Notes: a model not told the origin generated them from the letters alone. Positions 1-7,103 are shown, counted from the stretch's first letter. The stretch: 14,362 nt of DNA from Thiotrichales bacterium (GCA_023266165.1 JAHFRR010000023.1:1-14362), one strand, 5' to 3'. Numbers and translations are program-made.

Positions 1-1
1 T

Positions 2-120
2 TAAAAAATATAACTCTTACAGACCCCACCAAGCCCTCGACGGACTCACCCCAATGCAGTATATTCATCACTACCAATTGGAGGCTTCTCAAAAGTCTCA
101 AAATACCTGAACCTATACAA
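2..120 (+). repeat. Left copy of 119-bp terminal inverted repeat (IS end)
   Basis: This stretch is identical, base for base, to the reverse complement of 14244-14362. It covers the last codons of an IS3-type transposase and the tip of the element. Homology between the two ends stops after the sequence CCTATACAA. IS3-family ends usually terminate in CA, so the likely tip is base 119. The two copies point inward with their transposase 3' ends. The layout fits two inverted IS copies around the segment, or an assembly contig cut inside a repeat. Confidence 0.92.
3..110 (+). mobile_element. IS3-family transposase (OrfB), C-terminal fragment
   Basis: An open frame enters from the window edge and ends at TGA 108-110, giving 35 residues. 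It contains YNSYRPHQALDGLTP followed by MQYI. The RPH-x-AL-x-G-x-TP signature is typical of the end of the rve integrase domain in IS3-family transposases, just after the catalytic glutamate. The DDE residues lie outside the window, so activity cannot be judged. The tip TGTATAGGTTC (read from the outside of the element) fits IS3-type TG...CA ends. The same fragment recurs inverted at 14254-14361. Confidence 0.8.
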
Positions 121-197
121 GACCCCCTAACACCCTGGTGTTTTCCTCAAAAATTAGCGAGAATTGCAGGGAGTCGAATTGTAAAAGGAATGAATAG

Positions 198-1619
198 ATG
201 TCGCGCGCAACAATCCCAGAGAGTCTATCCGAGCTGATCGAGAAAGAAGGGGTGACCTTTGTAGATCTTAGGTTTACTGATCTCAAAGGCAAAGAGCACC
301 ATATCACCCTGCCTGTTGGGGCGATGGATGCGGATTTCTTCCAGTATGGCAAGATGTTTGATGGCTCCTCGTTTGAGGGATGGCGGTCGATCCATGAGTC
401 AGACATGGTGTTGATGCCAGATGTGAGCACGGCAGTGATGGACCCTTTCTTTGAAGCCGCCACGTTGGTGTTGCGTTGTGATGTCTTGGAACCCAATAAC
501 CTCAAGGGGTATGACCGAGACCCTCGAACCATTGCCAAGCGTGCAGAGGCATATCTTAAAACCACAGGGATTGCGACAGAGGCGTATTTTGGCCCTGAGC
601 CTGAGTTTTTTATTTTTGATGATGTGAGATTTCAGGTGGGGATGAACAGCGCCTCGTATCACATCGATTCCAAAGAAGCTGCCTGGAATAGCAATACTGC
701 CTACGAAGGCGGGAACTTAGGGCATCGCACGCGTGTCAAAGGCGGGTACTTCCCTGTGCCACCTGTGGATGCTTCCCATGAGCTGCGCGCTTTGATGTGT
801 GAGGTGATGGGGGAGATGGGCTTGGTGGTGGAGGCGCATCACCATGAAGTAGCGACGGCCTCTCAAAACGAGATTGCAACACGATTTGCAGGATTGCTGC
901 GAAAAGCGGATGAGGTTCAGATTTTAAAATATGTCATCCAAAACGTCGCGCATCAAAATGGTAAAACAGCCACGTTTATGCCTAAGCCTTTGGTGGGAGA
1001 CAATGGAAGTGGCATGCACTGCCATCAGTCTCTGTCGAAGAACGGTAAAAATATTTTTGCGGGCAAGGGCTATGCTGGGTTGTCTGACGAGGCACTGTAT
1101 TATATTGGCGGTATTATCCATCATGCCAAAGCGCTCAATGCTTTCACAAACCCTACTACCAACAGCTATAAGCGTTTGGTACCAGGGTTTGAGGCTCCCG
1201 TGTTACTGGCTTATTCTGCGTGTAATCGATCTGCCTCGATTCGCGTGCCGCATGTCCCGACACCCAGTGCACGTCGCATTGAGGTACGCTTCCCAGATCC
1301 CGCTGCCAATCCCTATCTGGCCTTTTCTGCCATGATGATGGCTGGTCTGGATGGCATCACCAAAAAAATCCACCCAGGGGAAGCCATTGAAAAGGATCTC
1401 TATCATTTACCCGAGCAGGAACTCGCCCAGATCCCCACGGTAGCAGGCTCCTTGGAAGAAGCGCTCAACGCCCTTGAGCATGATCACGCGTTTTTGCTAC
1501 ACGGCGGTGTATTTACAGAAGACATGCTTGCGACGTATATTCGCATGAAACGCAGTGATGCTAAGCAGGTTTCGATGGCTACCCATCCGTTGGAGTTTAT
1601 GTTATATTTCAGTGTCTGA
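198..1619 (+). CDS. glnA: Glutamine synthetase, type I
   Basis: Cytosolic GlnA joins ammonia to glutamate using ATP and is the main entry of nitrogen into the cell. The 473 residues match the usual length of about 470. Visible motifs are MFDGSS (53-58), the metal and glutamate site GPEPEFFIFDD (132-142), EAHHHEVAT (212-220), the ATP-site stretch KPLVGDNGSGMH (263-274) and NSYKRLVPG (322-330). The C-terminus is LYFSV. Tyr402 in DLYHLP is the expected adenylylation site, so control by GlnE is likely, as in other proteobacteria. The start at 198 follows an AAAGGA ribosome site at 184-189. The IS tip lies only 79 bp upstream, so the native promoter or a preceding glnB may have been displaced. This part is inference. 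No other product is plausible. Confidence 0.97.
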   Translation: MSRATIPESLSELIEKEGVTFVDLRFTDLKGKEHHITLPVGAMDADFFQYGKMFDGSSFEGWRSIHESDMVLMPDVSTAVMDPFFEAATLVLRCDVLEPNNLKGYDRDPRTIAKRAEAYLKTTGIATEAYFGPEPEFFIFDDVRFQVGMNSASYHIDSKEAAWNSNTAYEGGNLGHRTRVKGGYFPVPPVDASHELRALMCEVMGEMGLVVEAHHHEVATASQNEIATRFAGLLRKADEVQILKYVIQNVAHQNGKTATFMPKPLVGDNGSGMHCHQSLSKNGKNIFAGKGYAGLSDEALYYIGGIIHHAKALNAFTNPTTNSYKRLVPGFEAPVLLAYSACNRSASIRVPHVPTPSARRIEVRFPDPAANPYLAFSAMMMAGLDGITKKIHPGEAIEKDLYHLPEQELAQIPTVAGSLEEALNALEHDHAFLLHGGVFTEDMLATYIRMKRSDAKQVSMATHPLEFMLYFSV

Positions 1620-1635
1620 GATATTAACAAACCCA

Positions 1636-1653
1636 CATGCCATGGATGGCATG
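1636..1653. other. Short perfect hairpin between glnA and the next gene
   Basis: CATGCCAT at 1636-1643 pairs with ATGGCATG at 1646-1653. A realistic fold has a 7-bp stem and a 4-base loop. There is no T tract after it, so it is not a classic terminator. It could be an mRNA processing or stability element, or chance. Confidence 0.4.
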
Positions 1654-1681
1654 CACGGAGAGAAATTCAGGAGGATGCTCA

Positions 1682-2686
1682 ATGTCTTTTACAGCGGATG
1701 ATATGAAAGCGGAAGAGAAGCCGGTCCGTATCTGTTGCTTCGATTTTGATGGGCAGATCGCAGGGCAAAATCTTGCTGATCTTGCTGATTGGTCTGATGC
1801 TTGGAGTCAAGACGAAAAAGATGAGTATTTAGAGGCGCTATACCAGAGCAACCAGGGGTTGTGGGAGCCTATCCTCCGAGATGCAAGCCTTTATAGCGAG
1901 ACTTTGATGTGCTCTATTTCATTGCGTCAGAGTCAAAAATTAGATAAAAATAATTCCAGAAACAATTGCTCTCCTTCCAGTTTTGTGGTGCTTGAGTATT
2001 TTTCAGGAAAAATGGGGATACCCCTCGATAAGTTTTTAATGCCTGATGTGCTACGAACAGATGGTCGTGGTGATGGTGCGACGTGGGCAGATGCGTGTAA
2101 CCCTGCAGTGAGCAGTGAGGATCAGGTGGATTACCCTCCTGCGCACTATGATGCACAGAAAATCTTGCAGCTCTATACTTTGATGCAGCGTGCAGTGGTG
2201 CAGCGCCCAGAGCGGTTGATCCTGCTTCAAGTGTTTGATGACAAGGAAGAGTATCTTGCAGCGATGCTCGAATTTTACAGCAAGTATCCGAAACTTTTGT
2301 CTAAGGATCTAACGTTGCAGCTCTTGCATCATGGAGACAAAGAGTGCGGAAGTCGGGATGAGATAGGTCGAGAGCTTGTTTCCTTTGATGATAGTTGCGT
2401 ATCAGTGGGGTTTGTGGGTGGACAAGGTATGCCTCATCCAACATATCGAGACTGGGTGTGCAATTATGTAAGGCTTCTTTGGATGATAGGAGGCGAGTCT
2501 GCAGATCAGCAAGAAAAATTGAAAACACTTTTGAAGAATGCGATATCAGAGTATTTTTTTGATGGCGGAGATGATACATCAGACGATGAGAGTACCGCAA
2601 CACCTACGCGAGCAGTGTTTACGGCTTGTGAGCGAGAGGGTGGACAGGACAGAGCAGTATCTTCGAGTCACTCGCTCACCCCATAA
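1682..2686 (+). CDS. Unrecognised acidic protein with N-terminal HAD-like motif (possible Legionella-type family)
   Basis: I cannot assign a function. The protein has 334 residues from ATG 1682, chosen because a strong AGGAGG lies 7 bases upstream at 1669-1674; an upstream in-frame ATG at 1637 has no such site. Near the N-terminus, CFDFDGQIAGQNL resembles the first motif of HAD hydrolases (DxDG). Later landmarks are SLRQSQKLDKNNSRNN, PSSFVVLEYFSGKMG, LDKFLMPDVL and a helical half with LTLQLLHH. From memory this order (FDFDG, S-x-RQS, LDKFL-x-D, YDD-like, NVTL-like) recalls HAD-like proteins of Legionella and Coxiella relatives, some of them type IV secretion candidates; this is not verified. 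There is no signal peptide or membrane segment. The tail is low-complexity (DGGDDTSDDEST), and the last four codons with the stop come from a duplicated piece of the neighbouring kinase gene, so the native C-terminus may be lost. Confidence 0.65.
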   Translation: MSFTADDMKAEEKPVRICCFDFDGQIAGQNLADLADWSDAWSQDEKDEYLEALYQSNQGLWEPILRDASLYSETLMCSISLRQSQKLDKNNSRNNCSPSSFVVLEYFSGKMGIPLDKFLMPDVLRTDGRGDGATWADACNPAVSSEDQVDYPPAHYDAQKILQLYTLMQRAVVQRPERLILLQVFDDKEEYLAAMLEFYSKYPKLLSKDLTLQLLHHGDKECGSRDEIGRELVSFDDSCVSVGFVGGQGMPHPTYRDWVCNYVRLLWMIGGESADQQEKLKTLLKNAISEYFFDGGDDTSDDESTATPTRAVFTACEREGGQDRAVSSSHSLTP

Positions 2687-2781
2687 TCCGATCCACCACT
2701 GCCTGCATAGCCTGACGTTGTGAGCGAATGCTTTTAACCAGCTGGAGCTGGGCACGGGTGCGTTGGTAATTGTGCTCTGGA
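2675..2781. repeat. 107-bp direct repeat, copy 1 (displaced 3' end of the kinase gene)
   Basis: This is identical to 3450-3556, 775 bp downstream, in the same orientation. Copy 2 is the true 3' end of the NahK-like kinase gene (minus strand, last codons and TGA). Copy 1 is therefore a stray fragment of that gene. It supplies the stop codon of the gene at 1682-2686. The two copies bracket the DUF3800 remnant. Confidence 0.95.
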
Positions 2782-2801
2782 TGATATATTTTTGTATTGA
2801 C

Positions 2802-2833
2802 CTTTTTGAATGCATATGATACTTTTCAAAAAG
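2802..2833. other. AT-rich inverted repeat beside copy 1
   Basis: CTTTTTGAA at 2802-2810 pairs with TTCAAAAAG at 2825-2833 across a 14-base loop. It is too AT-rich for a standard terminator. CTTTTTGAA recurs at 3437-3445, just before copy 2 of the 107-bp repeat. In both places it is preceded by TTGTAT, so the inserted block has similar edges. Confidence 0.4.
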
Positions 2834-2885
2834 TTAAGAGCCTGATGGCAGCAGTGTTTGTCCTAATTTTTCAAGTGTAACAGGG

Positions 2886-3372
2886 ATGGGTCGGTCTTTG
2901 TCGAAAATTCTTTTTTTGGATGAGTCAGGGGATCATAATCTCGCAGTGATAGACTCCCAGCACCCTGTTTTTGTTTTAGGTGGTATTGTCGTTGATCGAG
3001 AGTATGCGCTAGAAGAAATGGAAAGAAAACTCAATATTTTCAAGCAAGAGCTGTTTGGTACTACAGATGTGACACTGCATACAGTTGAGCTGGCTAGATG
3101 TCAAGATTTCAGGAACCCATTTTTTGCGCGCATCAGAGATCAACGGTAGGATTGGATCCTTAAGTCTTAAAAATAAACGCGCTAAGCTCGCAGGTCTTGA
3201 AATTGCAGATGCAATCGTGACACCCATTGCCAGAGGCATCTTAAAAAGGCGCTCACGAGTTGATTTAAATATTATTCAAAGCAAGATGAGAAAGAGCCCC
3301 TTGGGTGAAGTGGTCGATTATGGGCTCGTTGTCTTGCCAAAAACAGTAAGGTCGACCCCCGCTACGCAGTGA
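2886..3372 (+). pseudogene. DUF3800 protein, internally deleted and frameshifted
   Basis: The N-terminal part (2886-3149) reads ILFLDESGDHNL, then PVFVLGGIVVDREYA and LHTVELARCQDF, which is the start of a DUF3800 domain. That family is thought to have an RNase H-like fold, with the acidic LDESGD motif in the active site. The frame stops at 3147-3149. The family's C-terminal part continues in another frame: LKNKRAKLAGLEIADAIVTP, then IIQSKM and DYGLVVLP, ending at 3370-3372. Family members usually run to about 230-270 residues. Here roughly 100 central residues are missing and the frame shifts near 3140-3150. The gene is dead as a full-length protein, though the N-terminal 87 codons could still be translated. 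It sits between the two 107-bp repeats. DUF3800 genes are often found in mobile or defence contexts. Confidence 0.82.
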
Positions 3373-3449
3373 CCAACCTCTATCTGGCATTCTACATGAA
3401 ATCCTTGTGCTGCGAAAGCCCCCCGCTTAATTGTATCTTTTTGAAGGTA

Positions 3450-3556
3450 CTCACCCCATAATCCGATCCACCACTGCCTGCATAGCCTGACGTTGTGAGC
3501 GAATGCTTTTAACCAGCTGGAGCTGGGCACGGGTGCGTTGGTAATTGTGCTCTGGA
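3450..3556. repeat. 107-bp direct repeat, copy 2 (native 3' end of the kinase gene)
   Basis: This copy continues without interruption into the kinase open frame, so it is the original. The match to 2675-2781 begins at CTCACCCC (one base before the kinase TGA) and ends at CTCTGGA. The bases on either side of the match differ between the copies. Confidence 0.95.
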
Positions 3557-4551
3557 CTGTGGATTTTGAAATACACATCCCCTTCCAGATAGTCCGTGAG
3601 GAATCTCACGCCGATGGTATAGGGCAGTAAGCTTGCACAGGGGACAAGGTGGGCGAGTTCAGCGGGAGTGAGGGTGTCTTTGACTTGGCTTAAAAAGCCT
3701 TTGGCGAAGCCTTCGAAGACAGGAAGGCTCATGCTGACCTGACTGAGGTTGGTATCATCTTCAGCGCCGGTATTGGTTGCTGTGCGGATGGTATCGCTGA
3801 AATCATACTGGAGATAGCCTGGCATGACGGTGTCAAGGTCTATCACGCAGAGGCCTTTCCCCGTCTGATGGTCGAGGAGGACGTTGTTGAACTTGGTATC
3901 GTTGTGCGTCACACGTAAAGGGATTTGCCCTGATTCTCCCAAACGCAAAATCGTCTGCATCTCGTCAGATAAGCTCGCGATAAAATCCAGCTCAGATTGA
4001 ACGCGAGACTTGCGTTGCTTCACATCTTGATCCGCCGCTTGATGTAACTTTGCAAGGCGCATCTTGATGTTATGAAAATTCGGGATCGTCTCAAACAGCG
4101 GGCCGCCTGGCAGATCTGACAGATAATGCTGGAACGCGCCAAATGCCACCCCTCCTTGATACGCCTTCTCAGGACTATCGATTTTATCATACGAGTCCGT
4201 GTCGGCGATAAAGATATACATGCGCCAGTAATTGCCTTCCTCATCGAGATGATAGGGGAGATTCTCAAGGGTCTTGATCACCGTCAGGGTTTCGCGATCA
4301 GGATTGCTGCCTGGAATTTGGAGTAATTTGTGGCGCACATGCTCGGTGACTCTCAGGATATTGTCCATGAGCATAGGGACGTTTTTGAAGATTTTATGGT
4401 TGATGCGCTGGAGAATATAATCAGGCAGGTTTTGCTCTTGTGTTTTAACCCAGTAGGTATCATTGATATGCCCTGAGCCGTAAGGCGTTGCGCTCTCTAA
4501 AGTACCTTGGGATTGAAAGCTTTTGAAGATTTTTTTAAATAAAATGGTCAC
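3451..4551 (-). CDS. nahK: NahK-like N-acetylhexosamine 1-kinase (APH-fold phosphotransferase)
   Basis: The 366-residue protein has the aminoglycoside-phosphotransferase fold and resembles NahK/LnpB, which phosphorylates C1 of GlcNAc or GalNAc with ATP. Visible features are the N-lobe loop GSGHINDTY (25-33), the catalytic loop THNDTKFNNVLLD (215-227, with Asp218 as presumed base), and the metal-binding DLDTVMPG (238-245) followed by YDFSDTIR. That combination is characteristic of the NahK-like branch rather than drug-resistance kinases. The start is GTG at 4551 with AGGA at 4559-4562. It follows the epimerase gene by 30 bp and is the last gene of the nagA operon. In bifidobacteria NahK also sits beside a uridylyltransferase and a 4-epimerase, which supports a hexosamine-1-phosphate role. 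The substrate is inferred, and homoserine-kinase-like or choline-kinase-like activity cannot be excluded. Confidence 0.72.
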   Translation of the reverse strand: MTILFKKIFKSFQSQGTLESATPYGSGHINDTYWVKTQEQNLPDYILQRINHKIFKNVPMLMDNILRVTEHVRHKLLQIPGSNPDRETLTVIKTLENLPYHLDEEGNYWRMYIFIADTDSYDKIDSPEKAYQGGVAFGAFQHYLSDLPGGPLFETIPNFHNIKMRLAKLHQAADQDVKQRKSRVQSELDFIASLSDEMQTILRLGESGQIPLRVTHNDTKFNNVLLDHQTGKGLCVIDLDTVMPGYLQYDFSDTIRTATNTGAEDDTNLSQVSMSLPVFEGFAKGFLSQVKDTLTPAELAHLVPCASLLPYTIGVRFLTDYLEGDVYFKIHSPEHNYQRTRAQLQLVKSIRSQRQAMQAVVDRIMG

Positions 4552-4581
4552 GGTGAATTCCTGTTTTTAAATTATTTTTAA

Positions 4582-5544
4582 TTAAATGATTGAATTTAAT
4601 TTTTTATTTTTCAAATCTTGAAAATACTCAATCGTTGCTATCAGGCCCTTCTCGAGCGTCGATGAGGCTTTGAAGCCCAACTGCTGGATAATTTTCTGGT
4701 TGTCTGACATCGAGTGCTTGATGTCACCTGAGCGTTCGGGGAGATATAGAATCTTAGAAGATGAACCCGTGAGTTGGATGATATGCGTTGCCAGGTCTTG
4801 AATTGTCAAGCGCTGACCCCACGCGACGTTGAACACATCACCGCCCCTCTTGGCGGCGAGGAGATTGGCTTGGACGACGTCTTTGACATAGATGAAATCC
4901 CGCGTTTGCTGGCCATCGCCAAAAATTGTGATATCTTGGTTTTTGACGGCACGATCAATGAAAATGGGCACGGCAGCTGCGTATTGAGATTTTGGATCCT
5001 GGCGGGGCCCAAAGACATTGAAATACCGCAAGCTCGTGGCATTGAGGCCGTACTGTTTCCGGTACATCTGGAAATAATACTCCCCATCGAGCTTGCTCAC
5101 AGCGTAAGGGGATTTCGGTTCTGGGATCATATTTTCAAGTTTAGGGATCGTAGGGTTATCGCCATAAATTGCAGCGGAAGAGGAGAGGACAATGTTTTTA
5201 ACGCCTGAAAGCCGACAGGCTTCTAGCACTCTCAAGGTGCCTATGGTATTGGTGGCAACGTATTCGATGGGCTTCTCCATGGATTCTGGAACTGAGATCA
5301 AGGCGGCTAAGTGAAATACGCTGGTGGCACCTGCACAAGCTTCTAGCAGGGCTTCTTGGTTTAAGATCGAGTCTTGATACAAGCGCACAGCAGGGTGCAC
5401 GCCTGTAAGCGTGTCCCCGAGATTGGTCAAATGCCCCGTGTGTAGGTTATCAAACACGGTCACCTGATCCCCGCGTGCGATCAGGGCTTCAACGATATGA
5501 CCTCCAATAAATCCAGCGCCTCCTGTGACAACGACCTTGGCCAT
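4582..5544 (-). CDS. NAD-dependent sugar-nucleotide 4-epimerase (GalE/WbpP-like)
   Basis: This is a short-chain dehydrogenase of the extended type, 320 residues long, acting on nucleotide sugars in the cytosol. The NAD-binding TGGAGFIG is at 7-14, the catalytic serine lies in SSSAAIYG (121-128), and the catalytic pair is Tyr147 and Lys151 in YAVSK. Substrate-side motifs are LRYFNVFGPRQDP (172-184) and GDGQQTRDFIYVKDV. This pattern is shared by UDP-glucose and UDP-GlcNAc 4-epimerases and some related enzymes. The neighbouring N-acetylhexosamine kinase makes UDP-GlcNAc/UDP-GalNAc interconversion the most attractive guess, but the sequence alone does not settle it. The gene starts 19 bp after nagA and ends 30 bp before the kinase, so the three are probably co-transcribed. 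The C-terminal tail is Lys/Asn-rich and AT-rich. Confidence 0.85.
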   Translation of the reverse strand: MAKVVVTGGAGFIGGHIVEALIARGDQVTVFDNLHTGHLTNLGDTLTGVHPAVRLYQDSILNQEALLEACAGATSVFHLAALISVPESMEKPIEYVATNTIGTLRVLEACRLSGVKNIVLSSSAAIYGDNPTIPKLENMIPEPKSPYAVSKLDGEYYFQMYRKQYGLNATSLRYFNVFGPRQDPKSQYAAAVPIFIDRAVKNQDITIFGDGQQTRDFIYVKDVVQANLLAAKRGGDVFNVAWGQRLTIQDLATHIIQLTGSSSKILYLPERSGDIKHSMSDNQKIIQQLGFKASSTLEKGLIATIEYFQDLKNKKLNSII

Positions 5545-5563
5545 ACTGCTCTCCTGATAGTGT

Positions 5564-6754
5564 TTAGATTGACGCTCGGATCACCTGAGCCACTTCATAG
5601 CGCTCATTCAAAATCACCAGATCCGCGCGCTTATTCTCTGCAATGCTCCCGCGATTGTCAAATAGATTCAGTGTCTTGGCAGGATTGCTGGAAGCCATGT
5701 GCACGGCATCGAGTAAACTGCACCCAGTCATCTCGATCATATGGCGCAGGGCATGATTGAGCGTGAGTACACTGCCTGCCAACACCCCGTTCTCCAGCCT
5801 TGCCTCGCCGTTTTTCACCGTGACAGGCTGTCCACCGAGATCAAAGACGCCATTGCCCAGGCACTGAGCGCGCATGGCATCTGTGACCAATAGCACGCGC
5901 TCTCGCCCCTTGATTTTCAAAACCAGCTGGACGATCTCAGGGGCCAAATGGATGCCATCTAAAATAAGCTCGGTTGACACACGCTCATCTAGCAAGAGCG
6001 CTGTCACCGGGCCTGGCTCGCGATGGTGAACTCCTCGCATGGCGTTAAACAAATGGGTCGCTTGCGTGGCACCAGCATCAATAGCCGCTTGTGTTTCATG
6101 GCAGGTGGCATCGGTATGTCCAATGGAGGTGCATACGTGATGAGATGTCAGATGGCGAATCAAATCCAAGCTCTCAGGGTATTCAGGGGCGATGGTCACT
6201 TTTTTAATGCGATGCCCTGAGGCTTCTTGAAAGCAATTGAACAAGGCAATATTCGGCTCGCAGATCAGCTCACCGCGTTGGGCACCCATGCGTTTTTCAG
6301 ATAAAAAGGGGCCTTCCAGATGAATCCCCAAGATCTCAGCGTGAGAGGAGGGGAGATGGGCAGCCTGATCTACCGTGTGTAAAGCAGTGAGAATATTCTC
6401 TTTGGTCTCTGTCATGGTCGTTGCAAGGAACCCTGTCACACCCTTGTCAACTAAAGATTTTTGAATGGTCTTCAGGGCCTCTACCGTCCCATCCATCACG
6501 TCCGACCCTTGCGAGCCATGGATATGCAAGTCAATCATGCCAGGAATAACAAAATAGCTGCTGGGGTAAGTCAGGTGGGGTAAACTATTTTTTAATTTTA
6601 AATTTTTTTCTAACGCTTCCCGAGGCATGATTTTTTGAATCTGCCCTTTTTGGATCACCAGTGCATGATCCAGCAATACGTGAGACTCCGTGCAAATGGC
6701 AGGGCCGGTGAGGATGAAATCTTGGGGAAGATCAGAGGGATGATGCGTGCTCAT
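5564..6754 (-). CDS. nagA: N-acetylglucosamine-6-phosphate deacetylase
   Basis: NagA hydrolyses GlcNAc-6-P to GlcN-6-P and acetate, the committed step of GlcNAc use and of recycled cell-wall amino sugar. The 396-residue protein has the amidohydrolase barrel signatures in order: DLHIHG (75-80), HLEGPF (145-150, with metal-binding Glu147), GHTDA (212-216), ATHLFNAM (232-239), ILDGIHL (264-270) and the catalytic Asp292 in VTDAM. The length is usual for the family (about 380-400). ATG 6754 is preceded by AAGG at 6764-6761 (minus strand). It heads an operon with the epimerase and the 1-kinase. The next minus-strand gene upstream, nagB-II, encodes the following enzyme of the pathway, but an opposite-strand DUF1016 gene now separates the two. 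Confidence 0.96.
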   Translation of the reverse strand: MSTHHPSDLPQDFILTGPAICTESHVLLDHALVIQKGQIQKIMPREALEKNLKLKNSLPHLTYPSSYFVIPGMIDLHIHGSQGSDVMDGTVEALKTIQKSLVDKGVTGFLATTMTETKENILTALHTVDQAAHLPSSHAEILGIHLEGPFLSEKRMGAQRGELICEPNIALFNCFQEASGHRIKKVTIAPEYPESLDLIRHLTSHHVCTSIGHTDATCHETQAAIDAGATQATHLFNAMRGVHHREPGPVTALLLDERVSTELILDGIHLAPEIVQLVLKIKGRERVLLVTDAMRAQCLGNGVFDLGGQPVTVKNGEARLENGVLAGSVLTLNHALRHMIEMTGCSLLDAVHMASSNPAKTLNLFDNRGSIAENKRADLVILNERYEVAQVIRASI

Positions 6755-6781
6755 GAAAGGCCTTATAACTTAGCAATAGCA

Positions 6782-6791
6782 GGATTCTAGC
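6782..6791 (-). promoter_or_regulatory. Probable -10 element for the nagA operon
   Basis: On the minus strand GCTAGAATCC includes a TAGAAT -10-like hexamer (6789-6784), which would give a leader of roughly 20-25 bases before nagA. No good -35 was seen at 16-18 bp, so activation by a regulator is possible. The same 10-mer occurs on the plus strand at 7275-7284 in front of the DUF1016 gene. Confidence 0.4.
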
Positions 6792-6968
6792 GGGAAAGAG
6801 GGCAGAAGGGAAGAGGTGTTCATTCCCATCGATGAGAACCTGAAGCATTCATTTGTTTTGCGCATATGATGAGTGGGCGGGGCGTATTTTATCCCATCTC
6901 CCGCAAGGCTACAGAATGATCACATCTTCTGAAAGCCTTGGTTGGCAAGGTTTTGGAGCTTGAAAATT

Positions 6969-6991
6969 CCCTCCTCCCGGCCCGAGGAGGG
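6969..6991. repeat. GC-rich palindromic intergenic repeat unit
   Basis: CCCTCCTC at 6969-6976 pairs with GAGGAGGG at 6984-6991 around the loop CCGGCCC, a perfect 8-bp stem. It is followed by CTAGGGTGGAGGGTG. On the other strand this reads as CACCCTCCACCCTAG leading into the hairpin, similar to a dispersed CACCCT...CCCTCTCCC intergenic motif seen in many proteobacterial genomes. There is no T tract, so a terminator role is unlikely. Confidence 0.55.
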
Positions 6992-7073
6992 CTAGGGTGG
7001 AGGGTGCCAAGCTGCAGAAATCTTTAACTCAAACCCTTATATCTCTCAGTGGGTAAAGACCTTCCTTCGTCGT

Positions 7074-7103
7074 CCTGATGCCACGCGTAGCGGGGCCGTC
7101 AGG
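7074..7103. repeat. Imperfect dyad repeat around CCTGATGCC...GTCAGG
   Basis: The 30 bases can fold as CCTGAT-GCC, an A/G mismatch and CG, closing on the loop CGTAG, then CG and GGC with GTCAGG and one bulged C. The GCGTAGCG core and CCTGA/TCAGG arms resemble small dispersed palindromes of host-associated bacteria. Only one copy is in the window, so its dispersed nature is inferred. Confidence 0.4.

Noticed and set aside
131..145. Small dyad AACACCCTGGTGTT followed by TTCC upstream of glnA
   Set aside because: Only a 5-bp AT-containing stem with a tetraloop and a poor T run; too weak to call a terminator.
1637..1681. Longer N-terminus for the unknown protein from ATG 1637
   Set aside because: No ribosome site precedes it, it lies in a hairpin, and AGGAGG is ideally placed for ATG 1682.
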